From positions 1-64,000 of the forward strand of contig JADFUC010000516.1 of the NCBI GenBank assembly GCA_019722365.1: a DNA stretch of 64,000 bases, in the 5' to 3' direction. Shown here one piece after another: positions 1 to 12,890 of this stretch (within the stretch, counting starts at the first letter, position 1; each line of letters begins with the position of its first letter). Source of the DNA: Lithospermum erythrorhizon. Lineage: Eukaryota > Streptophyta > Magnoliopsida > Boraginales > Boraginaceae. Both the position numbers and the translations under genes were made by a program. The notes under the pieces are model-generated. The model did no database searches. It was not told where the DNA came from and worked only from the letters and a program-made list of their open reading frames with translations.

Positions 1-329
1 CTCGGTATTGCTTCGTTCAGTTACGTATTGCTTATTTGTTCCACGTAACCTGATAGATACATCTTGACTCCCATAATCCGCACCACTTAGGCATACGTCA
101 CAAAATCTATGTTCATTGCATGCTCGTCATGCTTTGTCGACTTAGTGGTTTAGTAAAGAATTAAATTTAGATTATTTTCTGTTTACACTTTACATACTTT
201 GACATCGCCTCTGTCGAAGCATATCTCTGTCGGTGATACTTTACGATGCGTGCTTGGATTTGTGATGATAACAAGACTTCCTTAGCTTGAGCTATTGCCT
301 GTATTGTCCGCAACAATTATTTGGTCTTG

Positions 330-600
330 ATGCTAGGTACCCGTACAGTTCGGTGCGAACTTCTTTATCAACATAGCTATTTTAAGCGGCTTGAGGCCAT
401 TTGCGATACTCGGTCTTTGTGGTAGAATCGGCAACGATTACTGCATTTGGAACTTCTCCGAATCTTTTCCACCGTTGAGACAAAATACATACGGTAGGAG
501 CGATAGTCGTCTACGTAGGTTTGGCGGCATCGGTGTACCTGTCCCCGGCGATAACTCTTCGTTTCCACCGTATACCAAGAAAGCATCTTTAGTTTTTACC
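330..600 (-). pseudogene. copia-1 RNase H remnant
   Basis: The minus strand holds the copia RNase H signature in pieces across frames: a YTDA-like start, a DDxRS segment, then VADSTT followed by a degenerate TEAEY (here TKTEY). In copia polyproteins this domain degrades the RNA of the RNA:DNA hybrid and lies at the C-terminus. Reading needs at least one frame change, so it is dead. The upstream part of the pol gene follows at higher coordinates, in the order expected for the minus strand. Confidence 0.7.
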
Positions 601-1129
601 GAATCTTTGAAGATGCGCTTGACACCTGTCAAATTGGCTTTCACGGATTGGCAGTATCTACTTGGTTACACTTAGTGCATAAGACACATCGGGGTCTAGT
701 GCAGCGTAGCATACGTGATGGATCCTATGGCGAGCGTAAGGAATGTCCTTAAATTCACCGTTCATCTCGGCACTAGTAGTGCTAACAGGACAACATGTAC
801 TGTGAGTTGAACTCCACATGTCTCATGGGGAGATTACCGGCTCTTGGAATTGCATGTTGAACGCTGCGATTGCCTTATTCACGTAGGAAGTATCGACAAA
901 GTCCAATCGACCTCACAGGTACCGATCTCGGTGGATTTTATTCCAAGTATATATTGTGCTTCGCCTAAGTCATACGTTGAGAAACATTTGCCTGACCAAT
1001 CCTTGGCGAGTTTAGTAACTCGTTATTTCAATGATAAATTGTATCATCGACATACGGGACTAGGAATGATCGTAACTCCCATTTTACTGCTTGTATACAG
1101 ATTCTTCTTACGTTCTTGATGAAACCAAA

Positions 1130-1536
1130 CTCTTTGATTGATTCATCAAAACGTAGATTCCAATTGTGGGATGCCTACTTAAGACCATAAATGGACTTTT
1201 GCAACTTGCATACCTTCTTAGGTCCTTTAGGACATGTAAAGCCTGGAGTTGTACCGTATGCCTTTATCTTCCTCTAAATTTCCATTCGGGAAGCGATTAA
1301 CACATCCATTTGCCATATTTCATAGTCATGAAATGCGGCGATAGCTAAGATTATCGGATGGATTTAAGCATAGCCTTTGGCGTAAGTTTCGTCATAGTCC
1401 ACTCCGTGAACTTTGTTTGAACCTTTAAGCTACAGTTTAAATATCCATTTACATTCGATAGGGCGAGCCCGTTTGGTAAATCAACAAGGACCCAAACCTC
1501 GTTTTTGGTACATAGAATCCATCTCCCGGATTGCAT
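1130..1536 (-). pseudogene. copia-1 reverse transcriptase remnant (RVT_2 type)
   Basis: Minus-strand translation gives NEVWxLVDLPNG at about 1500, the classic start of the copia RT domain, followed by a decayed GCKWI-like stretch and a MLKSIR match to the usual SPVxxxxSIR motif. Nearer 1130-1200 the strand encodes the familiar YGLKQASRSWNLRFDE region in broken frames. The catalytic YxDD segment was not found intact. Stops and frameshifts separate the blocks. The match is to plant Ty1/copia RT as a family. Confidence 0.75.
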
Positions 1537-2299
1537 GGCTATTTGCCATTTACAATCAAAATCCTTGCTATTAAATTTGCTTCTTTGTAAGAAGTGGGCT
1601 CGTCGCTTTCAATGATGAAAAGCTTCGCGTACCAGCGCTACAGTTGCATTAGCATTCCTTGTTGGATCTCTAAGGGTTGGTTCTTCCACGGTTTCACGTG
1701 GATCCAGAAGCTGGGTCTTCTATGAGAGAAGGTTCAATTCCTTGTGGTGTGTCGGATGCCTCTACATTAGATGCATGGACATTGACTTAAATCGGCTTGA
1801 GCTTAATCAATATGAACACCGTTACTTAGTCGTTACGGACAAATATTCTTTTCGAGGAATACTCACATTCTAACAATGAAGATTTTATTCTCACAGCTTC
1901 AAGTAGAAGTAGTAGCAAGCTATTTCCTTGGATATCTATGAAATAGCATTTATCGATTTGGGCACAAGTTTATCTTTTTGTTAATCTCTTAAGATAAGCT
2001 TATGACCCCAAATCTTTAGAAAATCCAACTTAGGAATCTTCCCCGAACCCTTGATTCATGGGGAGTTTTATCTGGCGACTTGGTTGGACATGCATTTTAA
2101 GGTAAGTGCCGCTTGAAGTGCATATCCCCGAAATTAGCGGTAGATGGGATACTCGTCATATATCGAACCGTGTCTCCAGAAGGGTTCGATTTGCTCGCTT
2201 CGGACACGCCGTTATCTTTGTGGCGTTCCCTCTTTGGAAGTGAGTTGTGAAACAATACCACACTCTCTAAGATGAGTATTGAACTCGTGACTCAAATAT

Positions 2300-2600
2300 T
2301 CTCCACCTATCGGACGGAGAATTTTATTGTCTTATTCGGTGGTTTGTACTTCATTTGGAACTCCTGGATTCTCGAAAGGACTCGTGTTTGTGTCTCATCG
2401 AGATACATAAAACCGTATCTCTTGTAATCATCGATTAATGTAATGGAAAATGTGGTTATAACCTCCCTCTTTGCAGATGTGTTCATTGGCCACATACATC
2501 GGTGTGTATGATCCCCAATAAATCACTTGCCCTTTCATTTCAAGCGGTGAAAGGCATTTTTGGTCATTTTGCCGGAAGGCGAGACTTCGCGCTTATCGTA
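2300..2600 (-). pseudogene. copia-1 integrase remnant
   Basis: The longest clean piece (2307-2495) reads GPMN-like MWPMNTSAK then FSITLIDDYKRYGFMYL, matching the integrase core motif usually written TFIDDYSRYGYVYL, and ends with NKTIKFSVR where the family has IKxLRSDRG. The second catalytic acidic residue of the DDE triad (the RSDRG aspartate) is altered to a FSVR-like end, as expected for a pseudogene. The preceding segment (2495-2600) has remnants of the zinc-binding and linker region. Confidence 0.75.
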
Positions 2601-2890
2601 TGATTCATAATCGAAACCTTCAAGTATTCCAGGAGTGAAGTTTCTTGATACGGTTCTCGTTAATGTGACCTGATGCGCAATGCCGTAGGTATGTTTGGTT
2701 TAAGTCGTTGGAAACTGACCGTTTTAATTTTATGTTATATGACTCCTTATTACGTGTCTAAAGCATTATAGACCATTTTTGAAGGGAGGCGGTACCAAAC
2801 ACTACCCCATTCCTGGTGATCCTAAATTCACCGGGATCTATTAAAAATGAAAAACCATCATTATTCAGAACAGAAACAGAAATAACATTC

Positions 2891-3085
2891 CTACAAATTG
2901 CAGGTACATAGTAAATCGGAGATAAGTTCAAAAGCGAGGCAGGTAGGAAAATTTAAACTAATGGATCCTACTATGAGGGCCGGGTTGACCTTAAACGCCA
3001 TTTCCCTTGCCTTGATCCATTTCCCCTCTTTCGAGTCTTCTACTTGACTTGAGTTCCTGCATATTACGACAAATATAAGAACCAC
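2891..3085 (-). pseudogene. copia-1 protease / pre-integrase linker remnant
   Basis: A 64-residue open stretch reads SKEGKWIKAREMAFKVNPAL and continues with LNFPTCLAFEL, resembling the plant copia segment with KxDLRVGNGARVxAxAVGTYxLxLPSGLxLEL that follows the aspartic protease. No intact DTG/DSG protease active site was seen. It lies between the gag remnant (about 3200-3900) and the integrase remnant, as expected. Confidence 0.6.
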
Positions 3086-3899
3086 AACCCGGTGTCTAGC
3101 GCCTGAATAGAATTAGAAGTTGTCTGAGCTTGATAACATACCAATGACTTTTAGGCTTGGTGTTTATTAACCACAAATTTTCCTATCTCAGATTGAATTT
3201 CCCTACGGGCAGCTTTGTTGACCCTTGAGTTTTGCAACGATTGGCGGATGTCATCTGCCGAGGAACACCGCGCCTTTTACGTCTGCGGCGTTTACGGCCC
3301 GAGTGGCAACGGCAGGTAAATGGAAGGCCTCTTGTTCATATCCAAAAATTCATTAGCATCAACAATGGTTATTTGTTTATGAATCTCGGCGAGGGCTTGA
3401 TCGACCTTGTACCTGCTATAGCCTTTGATGTACCTAGACATATCGACTAAAGCAGATCTCATGGTGATAAAGAACTCGACTTAGAGAACTTATCTGCGTC
3501 GAAGGATACGCACCCGGCTGGCGGATCATTCGCCTCAATCTTGCATAATCAGGCTGCCGTGTTTGACTGTAGTCAATGAGCACGAAAAGTTTACGTATTT
3601 CTCATATTACGCACGCTCCTTGGGGATTCACTCAAGAGCCGATAAATGTCATATACGTGATACTGCATCATCTGAGCACAGAAACTTAAGAACTTAAATC
3701 CGAGTAAGCATAAGACACTTTGCATTTAGAGAGTCCTTCTTATGCAACTCATATTTCTTCCAGGCGTACACATCAGTGTCCCCAGAAGGTCTTATAGGAA
3801 TTTCTTTATACAAGACGTATTCAATCCCGTGCAACTAGAAGACAACCTTGACTCGCGAGACCACGTCCCTCAAAATTTGCCCACCGTCATTACAGCAGT

Positions 3900-6014
3900 G
3901 AGTTAATGTAATTTGGAAAGCGAGTTCTAGGGGTAGCAATAGTGGTAGTCATATTAATTCTACAAGAATAAGTAAATAAAATACTTGAGACTAGAGTAAA
4001 CTATCACGCTAAAACACTTACAATAAATTGTAAAAGTAAATACTAATCTTCGAATCTCCACGAAATATATTAGTATCGAGACTGTGCACTTAAATTCAGC
4101 AGCCTTATTTACTCGTTTGAATCCAGTTATAATAGTAGGTTGTCAGCCGGTGTAATAAGAAATACATGCTCTTGTGTCACCTAGCATCTCTTACGAAGAT
4201 GCTACCTAACATTGTATCTCCAGAAAACGGTTAAGCGTACCAATTAAACCAAAGTGTTACTTGGATTGATCATGCGAAAGCCAGCAGCGTTAGTGAAATC
4301 ACTTCAACATGATCCATTGTCATATCAAATGCAACACATTGTAACACCGCCATCATGGTGCTTTAATTGATTCTTATGACTTTAAAATTGGCTTGATACT
4401 TTGCTTAAATTTTAATTGGTGAGTTATTATTACTTTGTTTTAGGTATTTACTCGTAAATGCTAGCACATAATCAAGCAATACATTGCAACATGAAAAATA
4501 AAACAAGTAATGCACATTCAAGAAGATATACGATATGGTAGCTAGAACCTATTACAAGTATTTATCGAATACTAACATAAGTCCTAATTCTTGTATCTTT
4601 GTATACGGATCCATCGAGTCACGAAATTACCGCGCGTGAAATGATCTTGATATCTTCCTTTGTTACAATATTTATATACTAACCAATCTTAGGCAAACGC
4701 AAGCTTGTGGGTAAAACAATAAATAAATAAATACAAAAAATATGACTCGAAAGGTCATTCTGATAATGCGATTCATGAGACCAAAAATAAATAAATGGGC
4801 CATATACATATACTCAGATTTCAATCACCGTTACAAAATATAGGCACTTTATTAAATCATATAAATGAACTTAATAAATATTTTAAATGGCATTGGAAAA
4901 TGCATGTTGTAATTATCAAATTAATTAATCCATGTAATTACACATATTAAAATTAATTAATATAAACTCAATTATAAATGCTAGCATGCCAATTAATAAT
5001 TATTACGATAATTATTAACCATATACATTATAGAAAATATTTATCACAAATATATTCTAAAATACATTAAGTAGTGAAATTATTTACCATAATTGTTATA
5101 TCGGTTTAAATTAATTTAAAAAGATATAATATAAAGAAATTAATTAATTGTCATCGCGTAATTAATTCTGATTAATTAGGTGATTAAATGACAAATAGTA
5201 ATAAAAACCGAAATATAACTAGTCCCATAATTTTAGGAAATGAAATAAGGAATAAATAAGTCGAAATTAGGGTTTTTAAAATTAGGGCACCGTCATAATG
5301 GGCTCGAGCAGGCGACTACTTCACCAGTCGACCATGCGGCACCGGCGTTATCAATTATCCGGCCGTCATTTTAGTCTACCAAAATAGCCCCGATCCCGAC
5401 ACGGGCCCATTAGGGTCGCCGGAAGTCGATCGACTTCGATTTATGGTAATAATGCCGTATTGCTTTCGGTTTTTCAGATTTAATTTAATTTGTTTGTAAA
5501 ATCATTTTGGAGGCTTTAAAATTTTTCAAAATTTATGAAATTCGAACAAGTTAAATTTCATAATTTTCTTGAACAAATCACACAATTAGTTCATTACAAT
5601 AAATTTTCATATTTAATTATTAATTAAACAGTCAGAAATCTCAAAATTATTTTGAGGCACTTAGAAAAATCCAAAAATTATGAAATTTAATGGAGATCTT
5701 CTACGTGCTATCTGGGTTCCAGAAAAAATTAGTTTGTAATTTTACAAAAATTTTACATGCCCCAAACACGTTTTACAAAACTGTTTTGAAACAAAACCAA
5801 TTAAATCGTCCTTTTAATTTATGAAACAAAATCCATGTTAACAAAATATGATAATACATCATCATAAACTTGTAACACATGTGTAAATCAATAATCAAGA
5901 ACATGGTGATTTATTCTCATCATATATTTATCAATTAAATATATGAACAAGAATTAATCAAATAAAAAATTGATAAAAAAAACAAAACAAGCATAAAACT
6001 AAATAATGTAAAGC
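3900..6014 (-). other. copia-1 non-coding leader (between gag and 5' LTR)
   Basis: About 2.1 kb of AT-rich sequence without coding potential separates gag from the LTR. It contains a GC-rich block at about 5285-5420 bounded by AT-rich DNA, and the same layout recurs in the related copy at 25.65-28.13 kb (GC-rich block about 27385-27560). The similar position and composition in two copies support a real structural leader and not random decay. Confidence 0.55.
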
Positions 6015-6998
6015 AACTTACATTGCGGCGGATGGAAATTACTATGGTTATATGGTATAAATACAAATCCATAATTCCAGGGATCTTAAAGTCATACTCG
6101 TTATTAAACAAAAGCGTATATTCTGATATATGAATAAGCAGTACTTACATTGCAGTGGAGTAAATTCCACTAAAGTTCCGCAGCTTCAAATTCACAACGT
6201 GAACTTGACTTCCGCTTCAGCTCCTTGTTCTTATTATCAATCGTATGATATCTACAGTTGGTATGTAGCACCGGGAAGAGGAGTTGAATCAAGAACCGAT
6301 TTATGCTGATAATGAGGATGAACAAAACCAAAACCCAAGAAAAATCTTGGAGAATTTAGGCTTGAGTAGGGAATTGGCTACTTTAGGGTTTTTGATGAAA
6401 AGATTTTCAAAACTTATGTCATGAAAACCTAAAGTTTGTATAAATTTGGGATTGAAACAAGCGGAGCGACTTCCAGATTAAGTATTAGCTTGACTCGTTA
6501 ATACATTAGTTCGTTAAGATATGACAGGTTGCTAATAAGATTGAACTATTTAATTAGCTTAATTAAATAGTAATGAGTCGATATCAATAATCTTTCAAGT
6601 TATTGTTAAATACTAAATGCGAACCAATTAAATAACTATTTAGTTCTATTTGTTGTCGATATTCTACATGAGATGTAGAGACCACTTATGATGAAATACA
6701 TTTCTCAATTATCTGATTCTATTTAATTTCATCGTGAAATATAACTTCAACTTATTTAATATGTGACCTTGAAGCTGGATAATAGTAGTTGTATAATAAT
6801 AATAATTGACAAATTACTATTATTATAGCGATTAATAAGTAAGATCTATGATAAACTCATAACCCTTAAATTATCATGAGAATATGCTAGTAAAATACAA
6901 TTACTAAGTTGAACACTAAGTTACGTTTAACTTGACGGTAAATGAATTGATACGATTGTCGCAGCGTAATAAATGGAATCGATTCGTTGATTTCGATA
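6015..6998 (-). repeat. copia-1 5' LTR (minus orientation), degenerate
   Basis: This stretch resembles the LTRs at 20439-21368 and 28148-29079 over several blocks: an acttacat motif, a block of tatat-rich DNA, and a right end with ttacaattgt-like then ttgatttc. The terminal TTCCAACA of the better copies has decayed. The left boundary is approximate because the PBS region is missing. Confidence 0.6.
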
Positions 6999-7995
6999 TA
7001 TGTGTCCTCGTGGATGCTTCAACAGCTTGCATCTCCCGTATGGGTTAGACTATTTTAGGAGCCTTATTGGTAATCTGCAGACTTGATGAGCTGTGTAGCT
7101 TAGGGCTGGAGTTCCCTCGTGACAAGGGCCTTAGCATGATCTTTGAATGTAGAGCGAGCTTGACTGACTTATTCTACCCGTTTGATTTGTTGTAGGGGCC
7201 TTAGTAGCCTATCTCCTGCAGCTTGATTTGGGTCTTGGATGGGCAACTCGGCTCTAAATGCGGCTTTTTGGGATGGTTGAGTCGCACTCCTTTTAATGTG
7301 TTGGATGCTTATGAGGGTATGGAGTATGGGCTTCGGCTGACTTGATCTGCCTCGAGCAGTTGGTTCGGGGAGCTTTAGCGTATTTTCTTCAACTTGATTT
7401 GGTATTGGATGGAGCCTTTCGAGCTCCTCTAGGGTTTCAGTGCTTGAATGCCTTTCTTGTTGTATTGGCTTTTTCTGCGCCACACGCTTTGTTTATTGAT
7501 TTCCCTCCTCCTCTTGAAATATAGGGAGGGAGGGGGTATTATAGGCTTTGAGCTTTGCCGATTGCTTGATACATATTCGGGTGAATTATGATTTGACGGT
7601 TGATTTAAGGCATAATATGGACCGTCGGAAATTTTGCATGACTTAGCAGTTGGGCGCCTACTTTGTAGGTTGTTTAGGTCAAAATCAGTTTATTTATTGA
7701 CCCCGATATTTCCTTGCTTCATTAATTCAAGCCTCATATCTTTCGGAAATCCTATTGTAGGTTTAAAGTTAGGTTTAATTAATATAAAACCCCTAACTTT
7801 AACCTAAAATTAATTTCAGGTGCTTGAATCCCGGAAATCCTATTATTTTCTCCTGACTTGAATTTAATTCGAAGCTTGGGTGAACGCTAATCACACGTGT
7901 CATCGTGTGTTCGGTTGTGAATTAATTAAATTAACAAATTCATAAAATTGAATTTTATTAAGTTAAATTAATTAAATTTTCACTATCTACAAATG
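6999..7995 (-). repeat. Partial Ty3/gypsy (Tat-like) LTR A
   Basis: Homologous by eye to the LTR at 31360-32815: both have a gatgcttcaacag block, ttgcaggggcctta-like DNA, ggcgcctac/att then ggtcaaaat and ttattgacc, and both end at cactatctaca. Read on the minus strand it would start TGTAGATAGTG, and a TATA-like ataatac motif near 7535 reads on the minus strand. Its other half is absent because copia-1 sits at 6998. The right edge (7995) is the outer 5' end of that element. Confidence 0.65.
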
Positions 7996-10900
7996 GTTAA
8001 ATTTGAAAAAGTGATATGAGAAGTTAATTTTAGGAAAAAAAATTGGATAAACCGGTGCAAATGCTCTTACTGGTGCTATTTCAATTCACTTATTAGATTA
8101 ACAAAAATAGTCATAAAATATAGTAAGTAGAAGTATGAATCAATTAGGTGATAGGTCAACTTTGATGGATTCTCTCATGATAACGTCTATATCGTTTGCA
8201 TTTACTATTAGAAGTGAAAGCTCCACAAAGAAAAAAAATTGTGGACGAGCAAAATAAATCTATTTAAAACACCGCCTAGGCGAAGTTCCTATGTTCCTTA
8301 AAACATAGACTAGAACAATGGGCTGCAAAATATTAAATTATACGTTGAACAAAATAATTCTATATTAATCTATGATAGAGAGAGTATCATATAGAAATAG
8401 TTGTGCAATAAACTATTAAATTTATGCAGTATATATATGGAGGGGATTGATAGAGATTGGTTACGAGACATTAGGCACAGTTTAAAGATATAGACGAGCA
8501 ACTAGGATGATGTATAATACTGTATGGAGTAATAAATAAGGTAGGTTTGTTATTCAATATTGTTCAGTTGGTTATTACAGGGGAAGTTCTTCATCAATAA
8601 TTAGCTAAGCATAAGTTTCATTACGTTTCCCTTAGAGGCTTGAGTCAAGAAAAATTGATCGATGATGGTATATTAGAGAAATTGTGGATTATGATTCTAT
8701 TTTTCAAGCGACTTGTATGTTAATTTGAAATCGATGTTTGTCGTCTCTAGTTGGTGTTTCATTCATGGATGAACGACGGTTTGTCATAACTTTAATCAAA
8801 TTGCTAAATAAAGCATTGTGCAAAACTCAGAGTCCTCTCATAAAAATGGGAATCCTGTCTTTTAGATATAATATGTGAATTCTTTTTATTAAAAACTAAA
8901 TAATATATTTTTTGTAATAAAGAAATTAAATAAACATAAAATATACAAATTAGTTTCATTTAATAAATTATTTCGGCGTTCATTGAAAATGTTGCAAAAA
9001 ACACTTTGTCTTCCTTTTACACTCCATCGTTTGTTTTAATTGTTGTTTTAAATTTATTTGCGCGTAAATTAAGAAAAAATAGTAAAAAAATACATTGAAA
9101 ATATAAAATGATAATTAATTGGAACTATATATTGGTTGTTTGATAATTTAAAAATAAAACATAATCAAAAAGTGCCTTGAAAATGTAAAAATTTAATTTA
9201 TTATGCTAAAACGATAATTAAAAAAAAAGGAGTAAATATTTTTTTTAAGGTGGACCCCTTTTGAAGTGAGGGCCATGTACGTTACCGGGCATGCGCCTGG
9301 CCGCGGGTACATTTTATTAGTAGTAATTAAAAGTGTAAAAAATAAAAATAAAGGTAAAAGTAACCAATCTATTATTTTATCGATCATAAAATGTGTATAA
9401 CAGTGTTAATGGATCAACTAAAACACATAGATGCATTTTTTAAAGTTGTTTGCCTAATTTTATTTAGGGCCGTCTCGTTTCAAATGGGGTCCGGTTCCAA
9501 ATCATGAAAATAATTTTATTTAAATAAGAGGGTGCCTTGTTTTGAATTTAAAAAACCTTGAATTGAAAATAAGCATCAATTATAGTACAAATAAGAAGAG
9601 AATCGCTATAAAAAATACTACCAACTTTCGCCACATTTGCTTTTTGCGCGCCATTTGATCGATTCACGACATAACTTCTTATAAATTCGCATGATATATA
9701 TAAAATATTAGAGGATCCGGTCAAATTTGAGACCACAATGAAAGAAACGACCCATATAGCCGGACTGTGAAACTCCCTAATAATGATTCAATTATTGGAT
9801 TTATTGCTTCTTTCTTATAATGCATATCTACATCCCCTCCCCTGTTAGACCATATATATCATAATACAAAGCTCCAAATTTAACATAATATGATCTACTA
9901 GTGCAAATCGTGCACATCATAGCAAGCTAGGTAGGTCACTTTAAGTTTTGAAGGTTTAAAGTTTCATGGTGATAAAGAATATACCGAGTGATTAGGAATA
10001 TATATTGTCAACAAATCGGCAAATCCGATATGCTTTGTAGCTTTCTAAACGCTAGTGGAAATGTGAAGCACTTTCTCCAATCAGAAAGATATCCAATACA
10101 CCTAAATTGAGACACCTTCTTCTATAAGTTTGTTGGCCTACTAATAAATTATTGTGACACAATAATTCAGGACCCCATAAGTTTATTATTGTGGTGGGGG
10201 TATTTACTTAAATACCCTTCATGGTTTGGATTTGATGTCTCATCTTTCATGAGAGGTAAACAATACATATATAGACCCCACCAAGAAATAATTCAGAAAC
10301 CATCTTTAATTTGTACTATACATGTATTAACCATATTTTAATTCGTAAGTGGAGTAAACTTGATGGGAAGTGACGTTTGTTTTGTATTTTTACTCCCAAG
10401 TCCTCAACGTCTACTTCTGGGTAGACATGTCATAATGGATCAGTTCAATTATATTGCACTAGTCTACTCTGATGCTGATATCTCCTAGGAAAATACAAAG
10501 TCCACAAATATTTACATTAAATTCCTTGTAGGTTTCGAATATTAACATTTACAACCGAAAATATAAACTACTTGCTCCAAGAACAACCAAGTATTCATAG
10601 AGTATAATGAAATAAAATAATGCAATGAAGCGATTACAAGAAAAGCGAAATACAGTAAATGAAATGATTACAATAGCTTGGCAGAGATCGGGTCATGTCC
10701 GTAGCTTTCCTTAAGCGTGTTAGGCCTCTTTGACGGTGTAGGGCGGCGAGCAATGCAAAGCGAACTAGGCCGGAGCTTAAAAGATTAGCTTACCGCGAAA
10801 CCCGCCGCACCGGAGCGTCTTCGTGCACACGCGCAGATTCATAATTTTCGAGCTCATTTTTTCGGTTGCGACCCAGCGGTATGCGTAAAGCGTTTTTGCA

Positions 10901-12890
10901 TAAGTAGTCAATCCGCATTACTAAAGGCTATTAAAGGAGCGCACCTATAAAGTGAAACTCTCCCACACTGCTCCTCGATGTAGAGATAACTCGATTTTTT
11001 CAAAGCAATGGTTTCTTCTTTTTACACAAATAAGTTGCAAATTTTGCATTCACAAACACTATATCCAACATTTACTACGGAAAATTTCCCTATGAAATTG
11101 GAAAAAGGATTATTAATAATCATAGAACCATATAAAAATGTTACTCTCCTAGAGTAGTTGTTAGTTCGGATAAGTAGTGAAACTAGTAGAGCCATTTATG
11201 TATGCAACACAAGTTTTTTATAGGTTCAATAATGTATGTAGGGCATATCAATTGCGAAGTATTATTTGGTTCAATGACCAATGCTAAGTGCTAAGTGAAT
11301 CACAGACTCAGAAATTAGTATAAGAGTATTACAATTATGGTAGTGGCATGGGGTATTAATCCTTCCTACCTCTATTAGTCGAAGTGTATAAAAAAAGTGG
11401 CTATATGTAACTTTTTTTTGTGCATGTTGGAGTTAATATGATTTATTTATCAGGAACTCGATCAATTCATGCTATATATATATATATATGTGCAACTAAT
11501 AAAACACATTACAAATGTAGAGTTGGGGAAGAGGGGGAGGAGAGTAGGAGCATGAGGTTTTGTTCCAACGTCCACCATACTTGTAGCTTATATTAACAAT
11601 TTTCTTATATCCAGATATATGATTGATGATATAAATTTGTCACATTTTATTTTTGCAATTAAAAAAATTGGAAGATCTAATTGATATACATAAATATAAT
11701 TGAAATTGATATACATAAATGTAATTGAATCACAAGTCGATCATCACAAACATAAAAACTTGATAATCTTTCGAAAATGAACAAACATATATAGTAACTA
11801 TCACCATACAAAGCCACATTAAATTGATTAGTGTGGCTTAACCTAGTTCAATAATTGAACTCGGCCCATGATGGTTTTTCATTTATTCCTATGTCCTAAT
11901 ATGTTTTCATCAAAATAAGATATTTAAGTAGATTACTTGTAATATATATGCATACTATTATTGAATTTGTGCTTGCTTATTACACCCCATATTATTCATA
12001 TATACTGAGTAGTACGCAATCTGAAAGCATGGATACCTACTAATGACAAATTATAGTCATTGGGCCCTCCAATGTAATTTGCCTTAAAGTTTGTAAACTT
12101 CCCTAAAGTCACAAAGGTAATAGTACTACAATTACATACTAGTGCGTGGTACATAAAAATGAAGATGCACTAGTTGTTCCTTTAAAGCCATAAACTTGCC
12201 CATATTCCCAAAAGCTCATAAAGACAAGGACTTATAATGAGTAATAATAAAGAGATATGCTAGCATGGAGTATAATTATTTCAAGAGACATCTTAAAAGA
12301 AAAATGCCATTGATTCTGTTGTCTCATTAAAGTTTTATTTGGAATGCAGAACCCAATAGATTAGTGACAAGTCCCTGGTACTTATTTATTTGAAATTTCT
12401 GCATTTTCTTCAAGTGCATTAAAGTTCTCAAATCATTATTATGGGAATACATCAAACTGAAAATGAGAAAAAGAGTTCTTCCACTTTATGATAATAAAAG
12501 ATGATGCTTAGATTAGTATGAAGAAAGCCTCAACGTTATGATTTCTTGAGTGTTCTTTTTCCTTTTACTTTCTTTATCTTTCTCAAATTTCTTAGTGTCT
12601 TGCTTTTTTCAAGTCTTGTATGAAGGTCGTCGTGATTTGTGAATGAATGTCTAAATCAAATGGTACGACATTATACTCATACATATACTTGAAAGCTCAG
12701 TTTTGTTTGATTTTGGTATTCATACATAAAAAAATTACAAAATCTCTAACTAGCTAGAGAAGGATCGCCCCTGAGTACTCCCTTAAAACTATTATTGGTA
12801 TCTTCAAGAGCTTTAACAACGTATTCTTGAATCCACCTCTTTGTTTAGTCAAGGAGTTTTAACAACTTATTACAGAACTTGACTTGGTAA
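7996..12890. other. AT-rich intergenic region without recognised gene
   Basis: No open frame longer than about 65 codons resembles a known protein on either strand. Contents include AT-rich DNA, a short (TA) run at about 11473-11490, and a distinctly GC-richer block at about 10680-10980 (ggcggcgag, cgccgcaccgg motifs) that looks repeat-derived but was not identified. A small imperfect palindrome lies at 9277-9313 (atgtac...gtacat). Confidence 0.6.

Larger units (their letters stand above)
1..6998 (-). mobile_element. Decayed Ty1/copia LTR retrotransposon (copia-1), left end outside the window
   Basis: Reading on the minus strand from right to left, the order is LTR (about 6015-6998), a roughly 2-kb non-coding leader, gag remnant, protease, integrase, reverse transcriptase and RNase H, which is the Ty1/copia order (integrase before RT). 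Every domain is broken by stops and frameshifts, so it cannot be autonomous. The primer-binding region present in the related copy at 28.1 kb is missing here, replaced by unrelated bases near 6000. Its 3' LTR would lie left of base 1. The right end abuts a gypsy LTR that itself lacks its other half in the window, so this element probably inserted into that LTR. Family membership with the 20.4-29.1 kb copy rests on shared leader and LTR stretches seen by eye. Confidence 0.8.

Noticed and set aside
391..675. 94-codon open frame on the plus strand
   Set aside because: It overlaps the copia-1 RNase H remnant on the other strand and its peptide resembles nothing known.
9277..9313. Short palindrome atgtac...gtacat with GC-rich middle
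   Set aside because: The stem is imperfect and isolated; no function or repeat partner seen.
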